A DNA stretch of 64,000 nt, from the NCBI GenBank assembly GCA_030686995.1, contig CM060681.1:164236333-164300332 (forward strand), written 5' to 3'. Position 1 is the stretch's first letter. Each line of letters starts with the position of its first letter. Position numbers and translations under genes: made by a program. Below, one piece after another: positions 11,948 through 24,800 of the stretch. Source of the stretch: Artemisia argyi (Eukaryota; Streptophyta; Magnoliopsida; Asterales; Asteraceae). The notes under the pieces are model-generated. The model was not told where the DNA came from. It worked only from the letters and a program-made list of their open reading frames with translations, and ran no database searches.

Positions 11948-14784
11948 AAGCTGAGAAGCAGTGGAGTAGTAGTTAGTTTTTTAGAGTAATTTTAGTTATT
12001 TAAAAGCATTGTAATTTCAATTAAAACTCAGTTGTAATCCATTATTATTAATATAAGTTGCTTTCAAGTTTCAATTCTGCTTTCTATTTTTCATCAATAA
12101 TAATAAAAAAAATATATATATATAAAAAAAAAATAAAAAAATAAAAATAAGAAAAATGGTGAAGAAGCAAGGAGCAGGATAAAGAATGGATGGTCCTTGG
12201 TTTTAGTGCCTTGTGGAAGGCTGTAGGTGGTCATTTGGGTCTTTGATTCAGTTTGTTGAGCAGGATTGCACACTGTGAGCTTATTCTTCCATTTCTCTTT
12301 GATATTGAAGTTAAGTGTACTGTGCTATTGCTTCTTTTATGATCATTTGTGTTGCTTAATATCTCTTGTGTTATATTAAGTAGCTACCATTGCTTAAATA
12401 GACTGCTTATTCATTTGTTTCTTTTTCTTTCCAAAATTCCTTGTTTTAACTGTCTTAGTGGTAATCTAAGTATAGCTTAGTTAATGATTGATTTTAAGCA
12501 TCATTTCTTGACCACATCAGTTGTATCTAGTATATTTGAAGTTTAGGAATCTTAATTGTGGAGTAAATCCAAGAAACACTTTGAAATCATCTTAGTTATA
12601 TCTGTTAAGGGGTGTTTGGTTTAAACTGTTTCAAGGTAATTCAAGGTTTCTTTGGTGTTGATGTCTGTTTTAACAAATCATATCAGGGAACTAAAACTCA
12701 TATTAGTCATAAAAACCAAGTTCCAATTGGTAAGAAGTCAAACTCCACTTTGATTTGCTTAAAACTGTTTCACAGAAGAATTTTAGGAGTGGTATAAGCT
12801 TGAATTTGGTTTAAGTACATGTAAGTTAAATTAATTTAGGATCTCAGTAGGCAAATACAACACTTTCAGTCACTTATGTTGGATCAAAGTTCGAAAAAGT
12901 CAAAAGAATTGCAAATCTGAAAAGTCAAAAGCTCATGTTTATTCAGTTTTTCCAAAAAGTGGGTGAATTGTTTTGATTTTTGTGGACTGTTTGAGAACTT
13001 GAAATTTGTTGTGCTTATAGTCCACCACTGAGTCTACCAAAACCTGAGATCACTTTATTTTTATGAATTTTTGTGTGTAATCTACACACTCTCAAACATA
13101 CTTGCAGGGCAAAGGTTTGCCCTGCTTCACAACTCAGACCACACCCCTTGCTTTCATAAGCTTGCACAGGTTTCATTAGTGGGTGTTAGTTTGTGAGTTT
13201 TACTAATTTTAGAAGCTCTTCTGGTCTAGTTGATATGAAAGTTATTTGTGTTACTTTAACCACTTGTTTAGGTTGCTTAAGCTTGTTCTAAAATTTGTCC
13301 CATCACTCAGATTCACTGACAAGTCAGTGTAACTGAGCCAACTTCAAGAGCTCATTCTGAGCTTGTTTGTGGTCCATACCACTTGATTTTGGTTCCCCTC
13401 AACCCCCCTCCTACCAGGGAGTGTTTTTGAACCCTTTGTTTGACCCCTAGGATAGTGGACCCCACCTTATTTGGACCCTTATGCTTGTCCCAAAAACTGC
13501 ATCAGTCCCATTTTGTTAAGTGCTTATTAAAGCTTTTTGGCTTATTCAGGCCCATTTGTTGCTCATTACTTGCTTCATATTGTTCATTATACTCAGTGAA
13601 TCCAAGTTTGTGCAGTGTGGACCCCACAATTCCCCATTTGAGCTTAAAACACTCCACAGTCAACAAAAGTCAACTGAGGGTGTAATAAGCTTTTCAATTG
13701 CTTATTCCTTGGGTTTGAACAAAAGTGTTTTCAGTAAAAATAGTTGTTTTTAGTTTATTATTAGTTTAGAAAAAGAAAAAATCCAAAAAAACCAATTTTA
13801 AAAATAGTGATAGCTTCTATTTAATAGGATTTATCAATTTAATTTTCTTTTTAATTAATCTCTAAGTAATATATCACTTTTATATTTTTAGAAATTATGT
13901 TTTAGGTTAAAATAATTTTACAAATTTTTCCAGATTTTTATTTTGTCATTTAGTGGTATTTCTAATTAATTTTAGTTTAATTTAGTTTTAATTAATATTA
14001 ATCAATTAAATAGCATAATTAGATTTTATATAGTATAACCTAGTTTTTATATTTTTTCTAGCTTTTATTTTAGTTAAAACATTTTTATAAATTTTTCTAG
14101 AATTTTTACTGTTCATTTAATAGTTTTCATAATTTAAATAGTTTAATTAGATATTAATTAATAAATAGAATAATAATTAGTTAACTAGTTTAAAAATTCA
14201 TAAAATTAACTTTTTATAATTTTTTAGGATTCCTGTAATGGTTAATTAAGTTTATAAAAATTTTCTTAATTTTTTAAGTCTTTTTAGTATTTTTAATTAG
14301 TTTAATTAGTATTAAATAGATAATTAGTAATTAATTAATAATAAATAATTAAATAGTGTAAAAATAATTTTTATTTTTCTTAAAATTTTCTTAAATCATT
14401 AGGATTGTAAAAATATAAATTTTACACTTTTAAACCCTTCCCGTCCTTCAGTTGTACTTTTTGTTTTGTGCGTCTGTGTACGTTTTTAATTAAAACGTAC
14501 GTTTTCAGTTTTTAGCTCAAATCTCCGTAATCTAAATTCCCGTAATCAATCACGTAGCTTTCCTAAGCTATATTTGTCTATAATTTCCAAATAATTCTGA
14601 TCATGAACCCTTTCTGTGAATAAACACCCGATCACAAAGCACGCTAAAGTTACATTTCACACCTCAACGGGATTTAACGACCCGGTGATACATTATATTA
14701 CCCGGAGCATTGATCTAGGCTATTTGACTTAGTTGACCATTCTTTGGTTAATTTAAGTTAGGTGGTTCGGGACCAATCAAAATT

Positions 14785-14802
14785 TGGCGCCGCTGCCGGG
14801 GA
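14785..14802 (+). other. Athila-B primer binding site (tRNA-Asp)
   Basis: TGGCGCCGCTGCCGGGGA, starting six bases after the LTR. It is complementary to the 3' end of plant tRNA-Asp with one mismatch (CGCTGCC where CGTTGCC pairs fully). This primer choice is typical of the Athila/Tat lineage. Confidence 0.88.
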
Positions 14803-15089
14803 GGTGTGCGCGTTTCTGTAGCGTCTTTCGAGATTAGTGTTATCTCACCTCACTCATTGTACAAATACCATCACTTGTGAATATTTTCAAAATCAAAACA
14901 CATAAAAACGTCATTAACACTTTTCCTAAAGTGTTAACAACACCAAAAAAATCAAAAAAAAAAAACACACAAAACATATCGTTACGTTTTCTATATCGCG
15001 TTTCTTTTAAGGTGATTCTTAAAGAGATACGATTTTGGTAAACAAAACGATAACAAAAATATTGTCCAAAAAGTTTTTATCCCTAGTGC
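14803..15089 (+). other. Athila-B leader
   Basis: 287 bases between primer site and gag start, A-rich near 14945-14975. There is no ORF and no recognisable motif beyond its continuity with the element; it would carry any packaging signal. Confidence 0.7.
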
Positions 15090-18000
15090 ATGCGCACTCG
15101 TTCACAATCGAAACGAAATCGTCAACTGAAAAACGTAACTGAGTTACGTCCTATTGTTGAGGATCCCGTTCCGAGAATGGACGGTAATCCACTTGACCCA
15201 CCCATCATAGATGATGCAGCTCCTGATCTCCGAACGATGGAGGAGTTGTGTCAACCCACAATGCTCGGAAGAGGCGGGCCCATTGCCCCTCTCAACATTG
15301 CTGCCACTGATTTTGGACTTAAGCATCACATGATACAACAAGTCCAGAATTCGTGCCAATTTCATGGCTTACCTGGTGACGATGCAAATAAGCATCTTGA
15401 TAAATTTCTTACCATCACCCAAACCATGAAGCAGAATGGTGTCTCCGATGATGCCCTTCGTCTATCTCTTTTCCCCTATTCTCTAACACATCATGCCACT
15501 GCATGGTTTGATCGACTTCCTAAGAATTCGATTCACACTTTCAAAGAAATGGTGACAAAATTTTTAGCCAAATACTTTCCACCATCCATGGTTACCAAGT
15601 TACGAAATGACATTAGTAACTTTCGTCAGCATCCCGATGAGTCTCTATTTGAGGCTTGGGAACGCTATAAGCTCTCAATTGATCGGTGTCCTAACCATAA
15701 CATGTTACTCGTTACTCAAATAGATACTTTCTATAATGGGTTGACCTTGAGACACCGTGATATTCTCAATGCTGCTGCTGGTGGGACCTTTATGAAAAGG
15801 CGCCCCGAAGAATGCTATGATCTCATTGAGAACATGACTGCCCACCATAATTTTTGGGATTCCTCAGCTGAGAGGGAAGAGTCATGTAAGTCTGTCACTC
15901 CAGCATCTTCTGAAATAGCGATCCTTACTAAAAAGATGGATGATTTCGCTACGGCTATGTTGAGGATGAACCAAAGTATCCAAAATCAACAAGTCCAAAA
16001 TCAACAAGCCAAAGCCGTTAGTCTAAGTTGTGAAACTTGTGGAGGTCCACATTCATATTCCGAGTGTCCAGCCACTAGTGGCTACCCTCATGAGGACGTA
16101 TATGCTGCTCAAGGTTCCTATAATTCGGGAGGTAATAACTACCAACCACAAGGGGACCGCAATCTTCTTAGCTATCGTTCTAACAATTTCCTTGGACCTC
16201 CCGGATTCAATCAAAACCCTAATGTCCCAAACCGTAACCAGAACCAAAATCAGAATCGAACAAACCAAGGTTACCAAAACCAAGGAAATGTCAATCAAAC
16301 CCAAAACCAAGGTTTCCATCATAACCAAAACCAAGGTTTCCAAAATCATGGAAACTACAATCGAAACCAAGGTCAAAACAACTATCATCATGGAAACAAT
16401 TCTCATGGACATGGCAACCAACATCAGGGAAATTTTCAAAACCACGGTTCTCATCAAAATAACCGTGCTCAAAATTTTCCCAATCAAAATCAAGCCATCA
16501 CTCCAGCTACTCAGAATTACCCTAACCAAGCTCCTCCTAACCATAATCAAGCAATTGTTCCAACTGGCCCATCATCTGATGAGTTGTTGAGACAATTCAT
16601 GAAATCTCAGGAGGAAATGAATAGGGTAATGATGACTCAGATCGCCGACCTTAAGAAGTCTTTAAATGATCGACCCTCGGGCTCAGGTATTACTTTACCT
16701 AGCAACACGATCGCTAATCCGAGGGGCGATGTTAAAGCGATCACAACGAGAAGTGGTGTTTCCTATGATGGACCCAAAGCTCCTACTACCTCTTCTTCTC
16801 TTCCTAAGGTAGTAGAAAGTGAGCCTGAGGCGACAAAGGACAAGGTGCAATTTACTAGCCCACGAAGTACCGCACACGTCCACCCTCAGGTTGTACCAGA
16901 AACCATACCAAAACCAGGAGTTGTCTTTGAACCACCAACAACTCCTGAAGAGAACCCTAAATCCAAACCTTCACTACCATATCTATCTCGGTTACAAGAC
17001 CAAAAGCTCCGCGAAAAAGCAAATCATCAAATGGAAAAGTTTTTTCAGATTTTCCGAGATATTCATTTTGATATCAGCTTCGCGGATGCTCTCCTTTTGA
17101 TGCCTAAATTTGCATCGACAATCAAAAATCTGTTGAACAATAAAGAGAAGCTATTCGAAGTGGCACGAACTCCACTCAATGAAAACTGCTCTGCAGTTCT
17201 TTTGAAACAGCTTCCCGAGAAGCTAGGAGATCCGGGGAAATTTCTTATTCCATGTGTTTTCCCCGGAATGGTTGAGTGCTTCGCCTTGGCCGATCTAGGT
17301 GCAAGCATCAACTTGATTCCTTATTCAATATGGAAAAAGCTCTCTCTTCCTGAACTCACCACCACCTGCATGACTCTAGAGCTTGCAGACCGCTCGACAT
17401 CTCGTCCCCTCGGCATTGCCGAGGATGTATTTGTTAAGGTGGGGAACTTCCACTTTCCGGCAGATTTTGTGATTGTCGATTTCGATGCTGACCCGCGAGT
17501 TCCTCTCATTCTTGGGAGAGGATTCTTAAGGACGGGTCGTGCGTTAATCGATGTGCACGAAGAGGAAATAACTCTTCGTGTTGGTAATGAAGCTGTAACG
17601 TTTAACCTCGATCAAACTTCGAGGTACTCCTCTAATTATGACGCTGAATCGGTTAACCGAATTGATGTCATTGATGTTGCGTCTGAGGAGTACTCTCAAG
17701 AACTTCTTGGTTACTTACCGAGTGGCAGTCCCACTCCATCTACTGAGCCTATCATATCCGACTCTTCCCCTTCCCTCACTCCTTTTGAGGGAAGTGACTT
17801 CCTTTTGGAAGAGGTCGAGGCTTTTCTTGCCCAAGATAGTTCAATTTCGGGTAAATTTGATGAGGACTATCTTGATCCTGAGGGGGATATTCTTTTGCTA
17901 GAAAAATTGTTAAACGAAGATCCATCTCCCCCTCTTCCTCCAAAAGTACTTCATAAAGAGGAAGTCAAAAATGTTGAAATAACTGATGACTTTCCTGTGG

Positions 18001-20915
18001 TTGAACTTAAGGACTTACCGCCTCACCTTGAGTATGCATTTCTGGAGGGTGATGATAAATTACCCGTCATAATTGCTAAAAATTTAAGTGTTGAGGAAAA
18101 GGCTGCTCTCATAAAGGTTTTGAAGTCTCATAAACAAGCAATTGCTTGGCGTCTCTCCGACATCAAGGGCATTGACCCTGAATTTTGTACACACAAGATT
18201 TTAATGGAGGATGACTTCAAACCGGCAGTCCAACAACAAAGAAGGGTGAATCCAAAAATTCATGAGGTGATCAAACAAGAAGTTTTAAAACTTCTTGATG
18301 CCGGATTGATTTACCCTATCTCGGATAGTCCTTGGGTTAGCCCAATTCACTGCGTTCCAAAAAAGGGTGGCATTACTGTTGTCACAAATGAGGAAAATGA
18401 GTTGATTCCAACTCGTTTGGTTACGGGGTGGCGTGTCTGTATTGATTATCGCAAGTTAAATGACGCCACCCGTAAGGATCATTTTCCTCTGCCCTTTATG
18501 GATCAGATGCTCGAGAGATTAGCGGGGAATGAGTATTATTGCTTCCTCGATGGTTTCTCGGGTTACTTTCAGATTCCCATTGATCCGAAAGATCAAGAAA
18601 AGACCACGTTCACGTGCCCCTATGGAACTTTCGCATATAAACGTATGCCATTTGGTTTATGTAATGCTCCGGGCACGTTTCAAAGATGTATGATGTCCAT
18701 ATTTTCCGACATGATCGGGAAAACTATGGAGGTCTTCATGGACGATTTTTCGGTCATTGGGGATTCGTTTCAATCATGCCTCTCCCATTTAGACGACATG
18801 CTCAAGCGTTGTGAAGACACAAAGTTATGTCTAAATTGGGAGAAGAGTCACTTTATGGTCAAAGAGGGCATTGTCCTCGGCCATAAAATTTCAAAGAATG
18901 GGATTGAGGTTGACAAAGCCAAAATTGATGTCATTGCAAAATTACCTCATCCCACTACCGTCAAAGGTATTAGGAGCTTTTTGGGTCATGCCGGTTTTTA
19001 CCGTAGGTTTATTCAAGATTTTTCTAAAATCGCCCGGCCTATGACCCATCTCCTCGAAAAGGATGCTCCTTTTATCTTCTCCCCTGAGTGCATCGAAGCC
19101 TTTGAAACATTAAAGAAAAGGCTTACCGAGGCACCTATTCTTGTTGCCCCCGATTGGGACTTGCCCTTTGAACTTATGTGTGATGCTAGCGATTATGCTA
19201 TAGGGGCAGTCTTGGGGCAACGCAGGTCTAAACACTTTCAGCCTATACACTATGCCAGCAAAACTATGACCGAGGCTCAAAGTCATTACACCACCACTGA
19301 AAAAGAATTATTAGCTGTGGTGTATGCCTTTGAGAAATTCCGGTCATATTTGATCTTGACAAAAAGCATAGTGTATACGGATCACTCGGCTTTGAAGTAC
19401 CTTTTTGCAAAACAAGATGCAAAGCCGAGACTTCTTCGTTGGGTTCTCCTCCTTCAGGAATTTGATATCATTATTCGTGATAAAAAAGGAGCTGAGAACC
19501 TAGCTGCTGATCATCTCTCCCGTTTGGAAAACCCCCATCAAGATGTTTTCGAGAGGAAAGAAATTAATGAAACATTCCCTCTCGAGACACTTAATGCGGT
19601 TACCTTTCGTGGAGATTCTGTTACCCCTTGGTTTGCCGATTTTGCAAACTATCTTGCGGGTAACTTCATTGTGAAAGGGATGTCGTCCCAACAAAAAAAT
19701 AAATTTTTCAAAGATGTAAAACATTACTTCTGGGACGACCCCTACTTGTTCAAAATCTGTGCGGATCAAGTCATCCGGCGGTGTGTGTATGGTCAAGAAG
19801 CCACTGAAATTCTTAAGGCTTGCCATGCTGGTCCCACGGGGGGCCACCACAATCCAAATTACACCGCCAAAAAGGTGTTTGATTCCGGTTTCTTTTGGCC
19901 CTCGATTTACAAGGATGCCCAAGAATTAGTCAAATCCTGTGACGCGTGTCAACGTCACGGGAATATCTCACAAAAGAATGAAATGCCACAAAATGCAATC
20001 CAAGTTTGTGAAATATTTGACGTTTGGGGCATCGACTTTATGGGGCCATTTCCATCCTCTCACGGAAACAAGTATATACTCGTGGCAGTTGACTATTTGT
20101 CAAAATGGGTTGAAGCAAAAGCTTTACCCACAAATGATGCCCGAGTAGTTGTGAAATTTTTGAAAGCTCTCTTTGCTCGATTTGGAACTCCACGTGCTAT
20201 AATTAGTGATCGTGGTACACATTTTTGCAATGACAAATTCGATAAAGTCATGCAAAAGTATGGTGTAACTCACCGTCTTTCTACTGCATACCACCCTCAA
20301 ACAAGTGGACAAGTAGAAGTTTCCAATCGAGGCATTAAGAGAATATTGGAAAGAACCGTTGGGGAAAATCGTGCATCTTGGTCGGATAAATTAGATGATG
20401 CACTTTGGGCTTTCCGTACAGCGTATAAAACACCCATTGGGTGTACGCCTTATAAACTTGTGTACGGGAAAGCGTGCCATCTTCCGATCGAGCTTGAGCA
20501 TAAAGCCTATTGGGCTCTCAAGCATGCCAATTTTGACCTCAAGACTGCGGGTGATCATAGGAAAGTTCAACTGAATGAATTAAATGAACTTCGTGATCAA
20601 GCTTACGAGAACTCTTTGATCTATAAAGAAAAGACAAAGAAGATTCATGACTCAAAAATCAAAAACCGCGTTTTTAACGTTGGTGATCGAGTCCTTCTTT
20701 TCAACTCTAGACTCAAGATCTTCTCGGGAAAGCTCAAAACCCGATGGACTGGTCCATTCACTATCGTTAAGGTTTATCCTTATGGCACCGTCGAGTTATC
20801 ACAAAATGACGGACCTAATTTCAAAGTGAATGGACATCGTCTAAAGCACTACTTTGGAGAGGACATACCATCCATGGTTGTCCCGGATCTCCAAACTTTC
20901 CCCAAAGACAATTAA
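15090..20915 (+). CDS. Athila-B gag-pol polyprotein, 1941 residues, intact
   Basis: A single ORF starting MRTRSQSK, the first ATG after the leader and matched by Athila-A. Gag capsid region about residues 80-240 ([17 protein letters not shown] to [14 protein letters not shown]). Zinc knuckle [13 protein letters not shown] near 314-326, in the Athila-specific spacing CX2CX3HX4C. An N/Q/H-rich low-complexity stretch about 345-490. Conserved ITTRSGVSY near 552. Aspartic protease with DLGAS, catalytic D735. RT from about 1040, FMDDF at 1216-1220. RNase H with D1365 and TDHSAL near 1430. Integrase HHCC finger about 1575-1625, catalytic D1649, D1707 and E1743 (D-X35-E), C-terminal GPF/Y-type module near 1890. 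All key residues are present and there is no stop. Gag and pol are in one frame, so no frameshift is needed; protease would process the product in cytoplasmic particles. Confidence 0.96.
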   Translation: MRTRSQSKRNRQLKNVTELRPIVEDPVPRMDGNPLDPPIIDDAAPDLRTMEELCQPTMLGRGGPIAPLNIAATDFGLKHHMIQQVQNSCQFHGLPGDDANKHLDKFLTITQTMKQNGVSDDALRLSLFPYSLTHHATAWFDRLPKNSIHTFKEMVTKFLAKYFPPSMVTKLRNDISNFRQHPDESLFEAWERYKLSIDRCPNHNMLLVTQIDTFYNGLTLRHRDILNAAAGGTFMKRRPEECYDLIENMTAHHNFWDSSAEREESCKSVTPASSEIAILTKKMDDFATAMLRMNQSIQNQQVQNQQAKAVSLSCETCGGPHSYSECPATSGYPHEDVYAAQGSYNSGGNNYQPQGDRNLLSYRSNNFLGPPGFNQNPNVPNRNQNQNQNRTNQGYQNQGNVNQTQNQGFHHNQNQGFQNHGNYNRNQGQNNYHHGNNSHGHGNQHQGNFQNHGSHQNNRAQNFPNQNQAITPATQNYPNQAPPNHNQAIVPTGPSSDELLRQFMKSQEEMNRVMMTQIADLKKSLNDRPSGSGITLPSNTIANPRGDVKAITTRSGVSYDGPKAPTTSSSLPKVVESEPEATKDKVQFTSPRSTAHVHPQVVPETIPKPGVVFEPPTTPEENPKSKPSLPYLSRLQDQKLREKANHQMEKFFQIFRDIHFDISFADALLLMPKFASTIKNLLNNKEKLFEVARTPLNENCSAVLLKQLPEKLGDPGKFLIPCVFPGMVECFALADLGASINLIPYSIWKKLSLPELTTTCMTLELADRSTSRPLGIAEDVFVKVGNFHFPADFVIVDFDADPRVPLILGRGFLRTGRALIDVHEEEITLRVGNEAVTFNLDQTSRYSSNYDAESVNRIDVIDVASEEYSQELLGYLPSGSPTPSTEPIISDSSPSLTPFEGSDFLLEEVEAFLAQDSSISGKFDEDYLDPEGDILLLEKLLNEDPSPPLPPKVLHKEEVKNVEITDDFPVVELKDLPPHLEYAFLEGDDKLPVIIAKNLSVEEKAALIKVLKSHKQAIAWRLSDIKGIDPEFCTHKILMEDDFKPAVQQQRRVNPKIHEVIKQEVLKLLDAGLIYPISDSPWVSPIHCVPKKGGITVVTNEENELIPTRLVTGWRVCIDYRKLNDATRKDHFPLPFMDQMLERLAGNEYYCFLDGFSGYFQIPIDPKDQEKTTFTCPYGTFAYKRMPFGLCNAPGTFQRCMMSIFSDMIGKTMEVFMDDFSVIGDSFQSCLSHLDDMLKRCEDTKLCLNWEKSHFMVKEGIVLGHKISKNGIEVDKAKIDVIAKLPHPTTVKGIRSFLGHAGFYRRFIQDFSKIARPMTHLLEKDAPFIFSPECIEAFETLKKRLTEAPILVAPDWDLPFELMCDASDYAIGAVLGQRRSKHFQPIHYASKTMTEAQSHYTTTEKELLAVVYAFEKFRSYLILTKSIVYTDHSALKYLFAKQDAKPRLLRWVLLLQEFDIIIRDKKGAENLAADHLSRLENPHQDVFERKEINETFPLETLNAVTFRGDSVTPWFADFANYLAGNFIVKGMSSQQKNKFFKDVKHYFWDDPYLFKICADQVIRRCVYGQEATEILKACHAGPTGGHHNPNYTAKKVFDSGFFWPSIYKDAQELVKSCDACQRHGNISQKNEMPQNAIQVCEIFDVWGIDFMGPFPSSHGNKYILVAVDYLSKWVEAKALPTNDARVVVKFLKALFARFGTPRAIISDRGTHFCNDKFDKVMQKYGVTHRLSTAYHPQTSGQVEVSNRGIKRILERTVGENRASWSDKLDDALWAFRTAYKTPIGCTPYKLVYGKACHLPIELEHKAYWALKHANFDLKTAGDHRKVQLNELNELRDQAYENSLIYKEKTKKIHDSKIKNRVFNVGDRVLLFNSRLKIFSGKLKTRWTGPFTIVKVYPYGTVELSQNDGPNFKVNGHRLKHYFGEDIPSMVVPDLQTFPKDN

Positions 20916-21076
20916 ATTCGGGGATCGAGTCAAGCTAGCGACTCGGTGAACAAAAATTAGCAAACATACACGGGTTTTCACCCGTATTTCTGACTTCTTT
21001 CTACTTTCTACCACCCTAGTGTGGGGGAATGGCCAACCCCCCGCTAATTTGAAAATGTATATATGTATATAAGTTT

Positions 21077-21115
<39 letters not shown>

Positions 21116-21364
21116 TGTGATTGTATGTACAGATAAATAAAGTGAAAAATACAAAACAAATTTCCACAGTTAGCTTCGAATATTATCTTTTTACGTTCTT
21201 AGATTCGGCATAATAGCCGGGACTTTGAATATTGAGGACCATATTCATTTCTAAGTGTGGGGGGGAAATTCTAGCGAATTTTATCGTAGAATACTTTCAA
21301 ATACCCCCATTTTGGCCCAAAATTTTCAAAAAAAAAATTTTTCACTTTATTTCAAAATTTTTGT
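20916..21364 (+). other. Athila-B 3' untranslated region, first part
   Basis: No gene. It begins with the sequence shared by all three Athila elements after the stop (GATCGAGTCAAGCTAGCGAC). It holds two internal polypurine-like tracts (21017-21029 and 21252-21268), an A36 run at 21078-21113, and a GGC/GCC inverted repeat near 21208. Confidence 0.75.
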
Positions 21365-21774
21365 GGTAATCAGTCCGCCTTGTCTAAGCGATAAAAGGGA
21401 TTGGCTAGTCCAGGAGCAAACGGCTCTTGGTAAAGACAACTCAAATCCGTTTACGGCTGGCAATTTGCCCAAAATTGCATGGTTCCTCAACTCCCCCGCA
21501 TCCTCATAAGCAAATGAGTTGGCTAGCCCGCAAGATTATGGCTTGTGGTAAAGGCCGTGGAAAAACCATAATTGGTAATCAGCTCACCAAGATGTTGACT
21601 AAGTCCATCAAGATGCTGGCTAGTCCAGGAGCAAACGGCTCCTGGTAAAGACTTATCAAATCCGTTGACAGCTGGTGGTTTGCTCAAAATCACACGGTTA
21701 TCAGGTGTGCCACAGTTCTTACACCTGGCTACTCCAGAAGTGATGGCTTTTGGTAAAGAGTTTAAAATACATCA
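21365..21774 (+). other. Athila-B array of four covarying stem-loop/pseudoknot repeats (structured RNA candidate)
   Basis: Four units, each GGTWAT or GGTTCCT, stem A, GCTAGY, stem B, TAAAG, then a segment pairing with the stem B loop. Stem A: 21371-21376/21398-21403, 21488-21493/21516-21521, 21580-21583/21615-21618, 21702-21708/21721-21727. Stem B: 21410-21417/21423-21430, 21528-21534/21542-21548, 21625-21632/21638-21645, 21734-21740/21747-21753. Loop with downstream: 21418-21422/21448-21452, 21535-21541/21566-21572, 21634-21637/21663-21666, 21741-21745/21770-21774. Stem and loop sequences differ between units while pairing is kept. It matches no ribozyme or riboswitch family I know. It lies just before the polypurine tract, so it would be in the genomic RNA and in the 3' part of the mRNA. 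Confidence 0.8.
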
Positions 21775-21812
21775 AGTTTTTCTCAAAAGATTGCTAGGGA
21801 CTAGCAATAGCT

Positions 21813-21825
21813 TAGTGTGGGGGAT
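21813..21825 (+). other. Athila-B polypurine tract
   Basis: TAGTGTGGGGGAT directly abuts the 3' LTR start TGATGAG at 21826, as expected for the plus-strand primer. Two near copies lie upstream at 21017 and 21252. Confidence 0.85.
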
Positions 21826-24800
21826 TGATGAGTGCTTAAACACTCATCATTTTTATCGTATCTGGACTGCCAAAACATCCAAAAACACCCAAAAACGCAT
21901 CAAAATACACAATTTATTCCAAAAGTGTGTTTTATATGTTTTAGTTGCAAAATGTTTGAAAACAAATGAAAAACGAACAAAGTTTGCACAATTGGCAGTT
22001 TCAGTCCCTCAAGTTTCAAAATTTGGCAAAACTAGTCCCTGGAAGTTTAAAACGAAAGAAAAGTCAACCCAAGGCAAAGAAAAGTCAAAAATTATCAAAA
22101 TAAGTCCTTGGGTAATAAAGTTTGAGAAAATTACACTTTTACCCCTTAAAATCCAAAATTGACAAAAATGGTCCCTGGAATTTTGGAAATTGACAGATTC
22201 AGTCCCTGGTGGGATAATTTTGAAAGAAAATCACTTTTGGTCCTTGGAAAATCATAAATTGTCAAAAATGATCTTCTGGTGTGAGTTTGAGGAAATTACA
22301 ACATTGGTCCCTTAAGTTTGGAAATTTGGCAAAAATGGTCCTCGGGAAATTTAAAATGGAAAATTACAATTTTGGTCCTTTGGATATTTAAGCATGGCAG
22401 GTTTAGTCCCTTTGGTGTTTTTTGAAACTTTCCAAAACAGGCCCTCCATTTTCAGTTAATTACAAATTAGGTCCTTGTGGTTTTAGCTAAACTAAACAAA
22501 CAATCCCAAAACCAAACGGACCTAAACTAACTTAACCCAACACCAAACAGCCCACCTTATAACTCCATATCTGATCCAGTTACTCACCCAGGCCCATACC
22601 TTAGCCCACCCAAAACACCCCACCGTTCTAAATAATACTCCCATTGACCCGGTCAATGCTCTCCACCTCCCCAAACAAAACCAACCCGTGACTTTCCCCC
22701 CCCCCTTCTGCAAACTTCATCATCACCCTCTCACCTCTGATTACACTCAACCATCATAACCTATTCCCCCCTACACACCACCAAAAGCTACACGCCAAAC
22801 TCACCCTTCTGGCTTCAGTTACCAAAAGAAAAAGTTAAAAAAATCTTGGCGCCAAAATCCAATTGGATGGTAGGGATCACATCATCTTCATCTAAGGGCT
22901 CAAATGGAAGGAAGAGTTCAAGTGGGTGCTCAAAACCCTAATTTGGAAGCTATAAAAAGAAGCTGAGAAGCAGTGGAGTAGTAGTTAGTTTTTTAGAGTA
23001 ATTTTAGTTATTTAAAAGCATTGTAATTTCAATTAAAACTCAGTTGTAATCCATTATTATTAATATAAGTTGCTTTCAAGTTTCAATTCTGCTTTCTATT
23101 TTTCATCAATAATAATAAAAAAAATATATATATATAAAAAAAAATAAAAAAATAAAAATAAGAAAAATGGTGAAGAAGCAAGGAGCAGGATAAAGAATGG
23201 ATGGTCCTTGGTTTTAGTGCCTTGTGGAAGGCTGTAGGTGGTCATTTGGGTCTTTGATTCAGTTTGTTGAGCAGGATTGCACACTGTGAGCTTATTCTTC
23301 CATTTCTCTTTGATATTGAAGTTAAGTGTACTGTGCTATTGCTTCTTTTATGATCATTTGTGTTGCTTAATATCTCTTGTGTTATATTAAGTAGCTACCA
23401 TTGCTTAAATAGACTGCTTATTCATTTGTTTCTTTTTCTTTCCAAAATTCCTTGTTTTAACTGTCTTAGTGGTAATCTAAGTATAGCTTAGTTAATGATT
23501 GATTTTAAGCATCATTTCTTGACCACATCAGTTGTATCTAGTATATTTGAAGTTTAGGAATCTTAATTGTGGAGTAAATCCAAGAAACACTTTGAAATCA
23601 TCTTAGTTATATCTGTTAAGGGGTGTTTGGTTTAAACTGTTTCAAGGTAATTCAAGGTTTCTTTGGTGTTGATGTCTGTTTTAACAAATCATATCAGGGA
23701 ACTAAAACTCATATTAGTCATAAAAACCAAGTTCCAATTGGTAAGAAGTCAAACTCCACTTTGATTTGCTTAAAACTGTTTCACAGAAGAATTTTAGGAG
23801 TGGTATAAGCTTGAATTTGGTTTAAGTACATGTAAGTTAAATTAATTTAGGATCTCAGTAGGCAAATACAACACTTTCAGTCACTTATGTTGGATCAAAG
23901 TTCGAAAAAGTCAAAAGAATTGCAAATCTGAAAAGTCAAAAGCTCATGTTTATTCAGTTTTTCCAAAAAGTGGGTGAATTGTTTTGATTTTTGTGGACTG
24001 TTTGAGAACTTGAAATTTGTTGTGCTTATAGTCCACCACTGAGTCTACCAAAACCTGAGATCACTTTATTTTTATGAATTTTTGTGTGTAATCTACACAC
24101 TCTCAAACATACTTGCAGGGCAAAGGTTTGCCCTGCTTCACAACTCAGACCACACCCCTTGCTTTCATAAGCTTGCACAGGTTTCATTAGTGGGTGTTAG
24201 TTTGTGAGTTTTACTAATTTTAGAAGCTCTTCTGGTCTAGTTGATATGAAAGTTATTTGTGTTACTTTAACCACTTGTTTAGGTTGCTTAAGCTTGTTCT
24301 AAAATTTGTCCCATCACTCAGATTCACTGACAAGTCAGTGTAACTGAGCCAACTTCAAGAGCTCATTCTGAGCTTGTTTGTGGTCCATACCACTTGATTT
24401 TGGTTCCCCTCAACCCCCCTCCTACCAGGGAGTGTTTTTGAACCCTTTGTTTGACCCCTAGGATAGTGGACCCCACCTTATTTGGACCCTTATGCTTGTC
24501 CCAAAAACTGCATCAGTCCCATTTTGTTAAGTGCTTATTAAAGCTTTTTGGCTTATTCAGGCCCATTTGTTGCTCATTACTTGCTTCATATTGTTCATTA
24601 TACTCAGTGAATCCAAGTTTGTGCAGTGTGGACCCCACAATTCCCCATTTGAGCTTAAAACACTCCACAGTCAACAAAAGTCAACTGAGGGTGTAATAAG
24701 CTTTTCAATTGCTTATTCCTTGGGTTTGAACAAAAGTGTTTTCAGTAAAAATAGTTGTTTTTAGTTTATTATTAGTTTAGAAAAAGAAAAAATCCAAAAA

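Larger units (their letters stand above)
10814..14779 (+). repeat. Athila-B 5' LTR
   Basis: 3966 bp, starting TGATGAGTG and ending GGGACCAATCA. The tip is an inverted repeat (arms TGATGAGTG and CACTCATCA around six bases). It contains a U3 array of GGTCCCT-like repeats (about 10990-11470), a TATA box at 11939-11947 and a long AT-rich tract (about 13740-14420). The small ORFs inside have no recognisable product and are repeated in the other LTR. Confidence 0.96.

Noticed and set aside
11510..13753. Several ORFs of 60-80 codons inside the Athila-B LTRs
   Set aside because: They lie in U3/R/U5-like non-coding sequence, have no motif, and recur only because LTRs are duplicated.
16053..16590. Long ORFs on both strands across the N/Q-rich part of Athila-B gag
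   Set aside because: Low-complexity codon bias of the real frame keeps other frames open; they are shadows.
21365..21774. Structured repeats as tRNA genes or tRNA-like ends
   Set aside because: No acceptor/T-arm arrangement, no CCA-type end and no A/B box pair; the hairpin-plus-pseudoknot layout is different.
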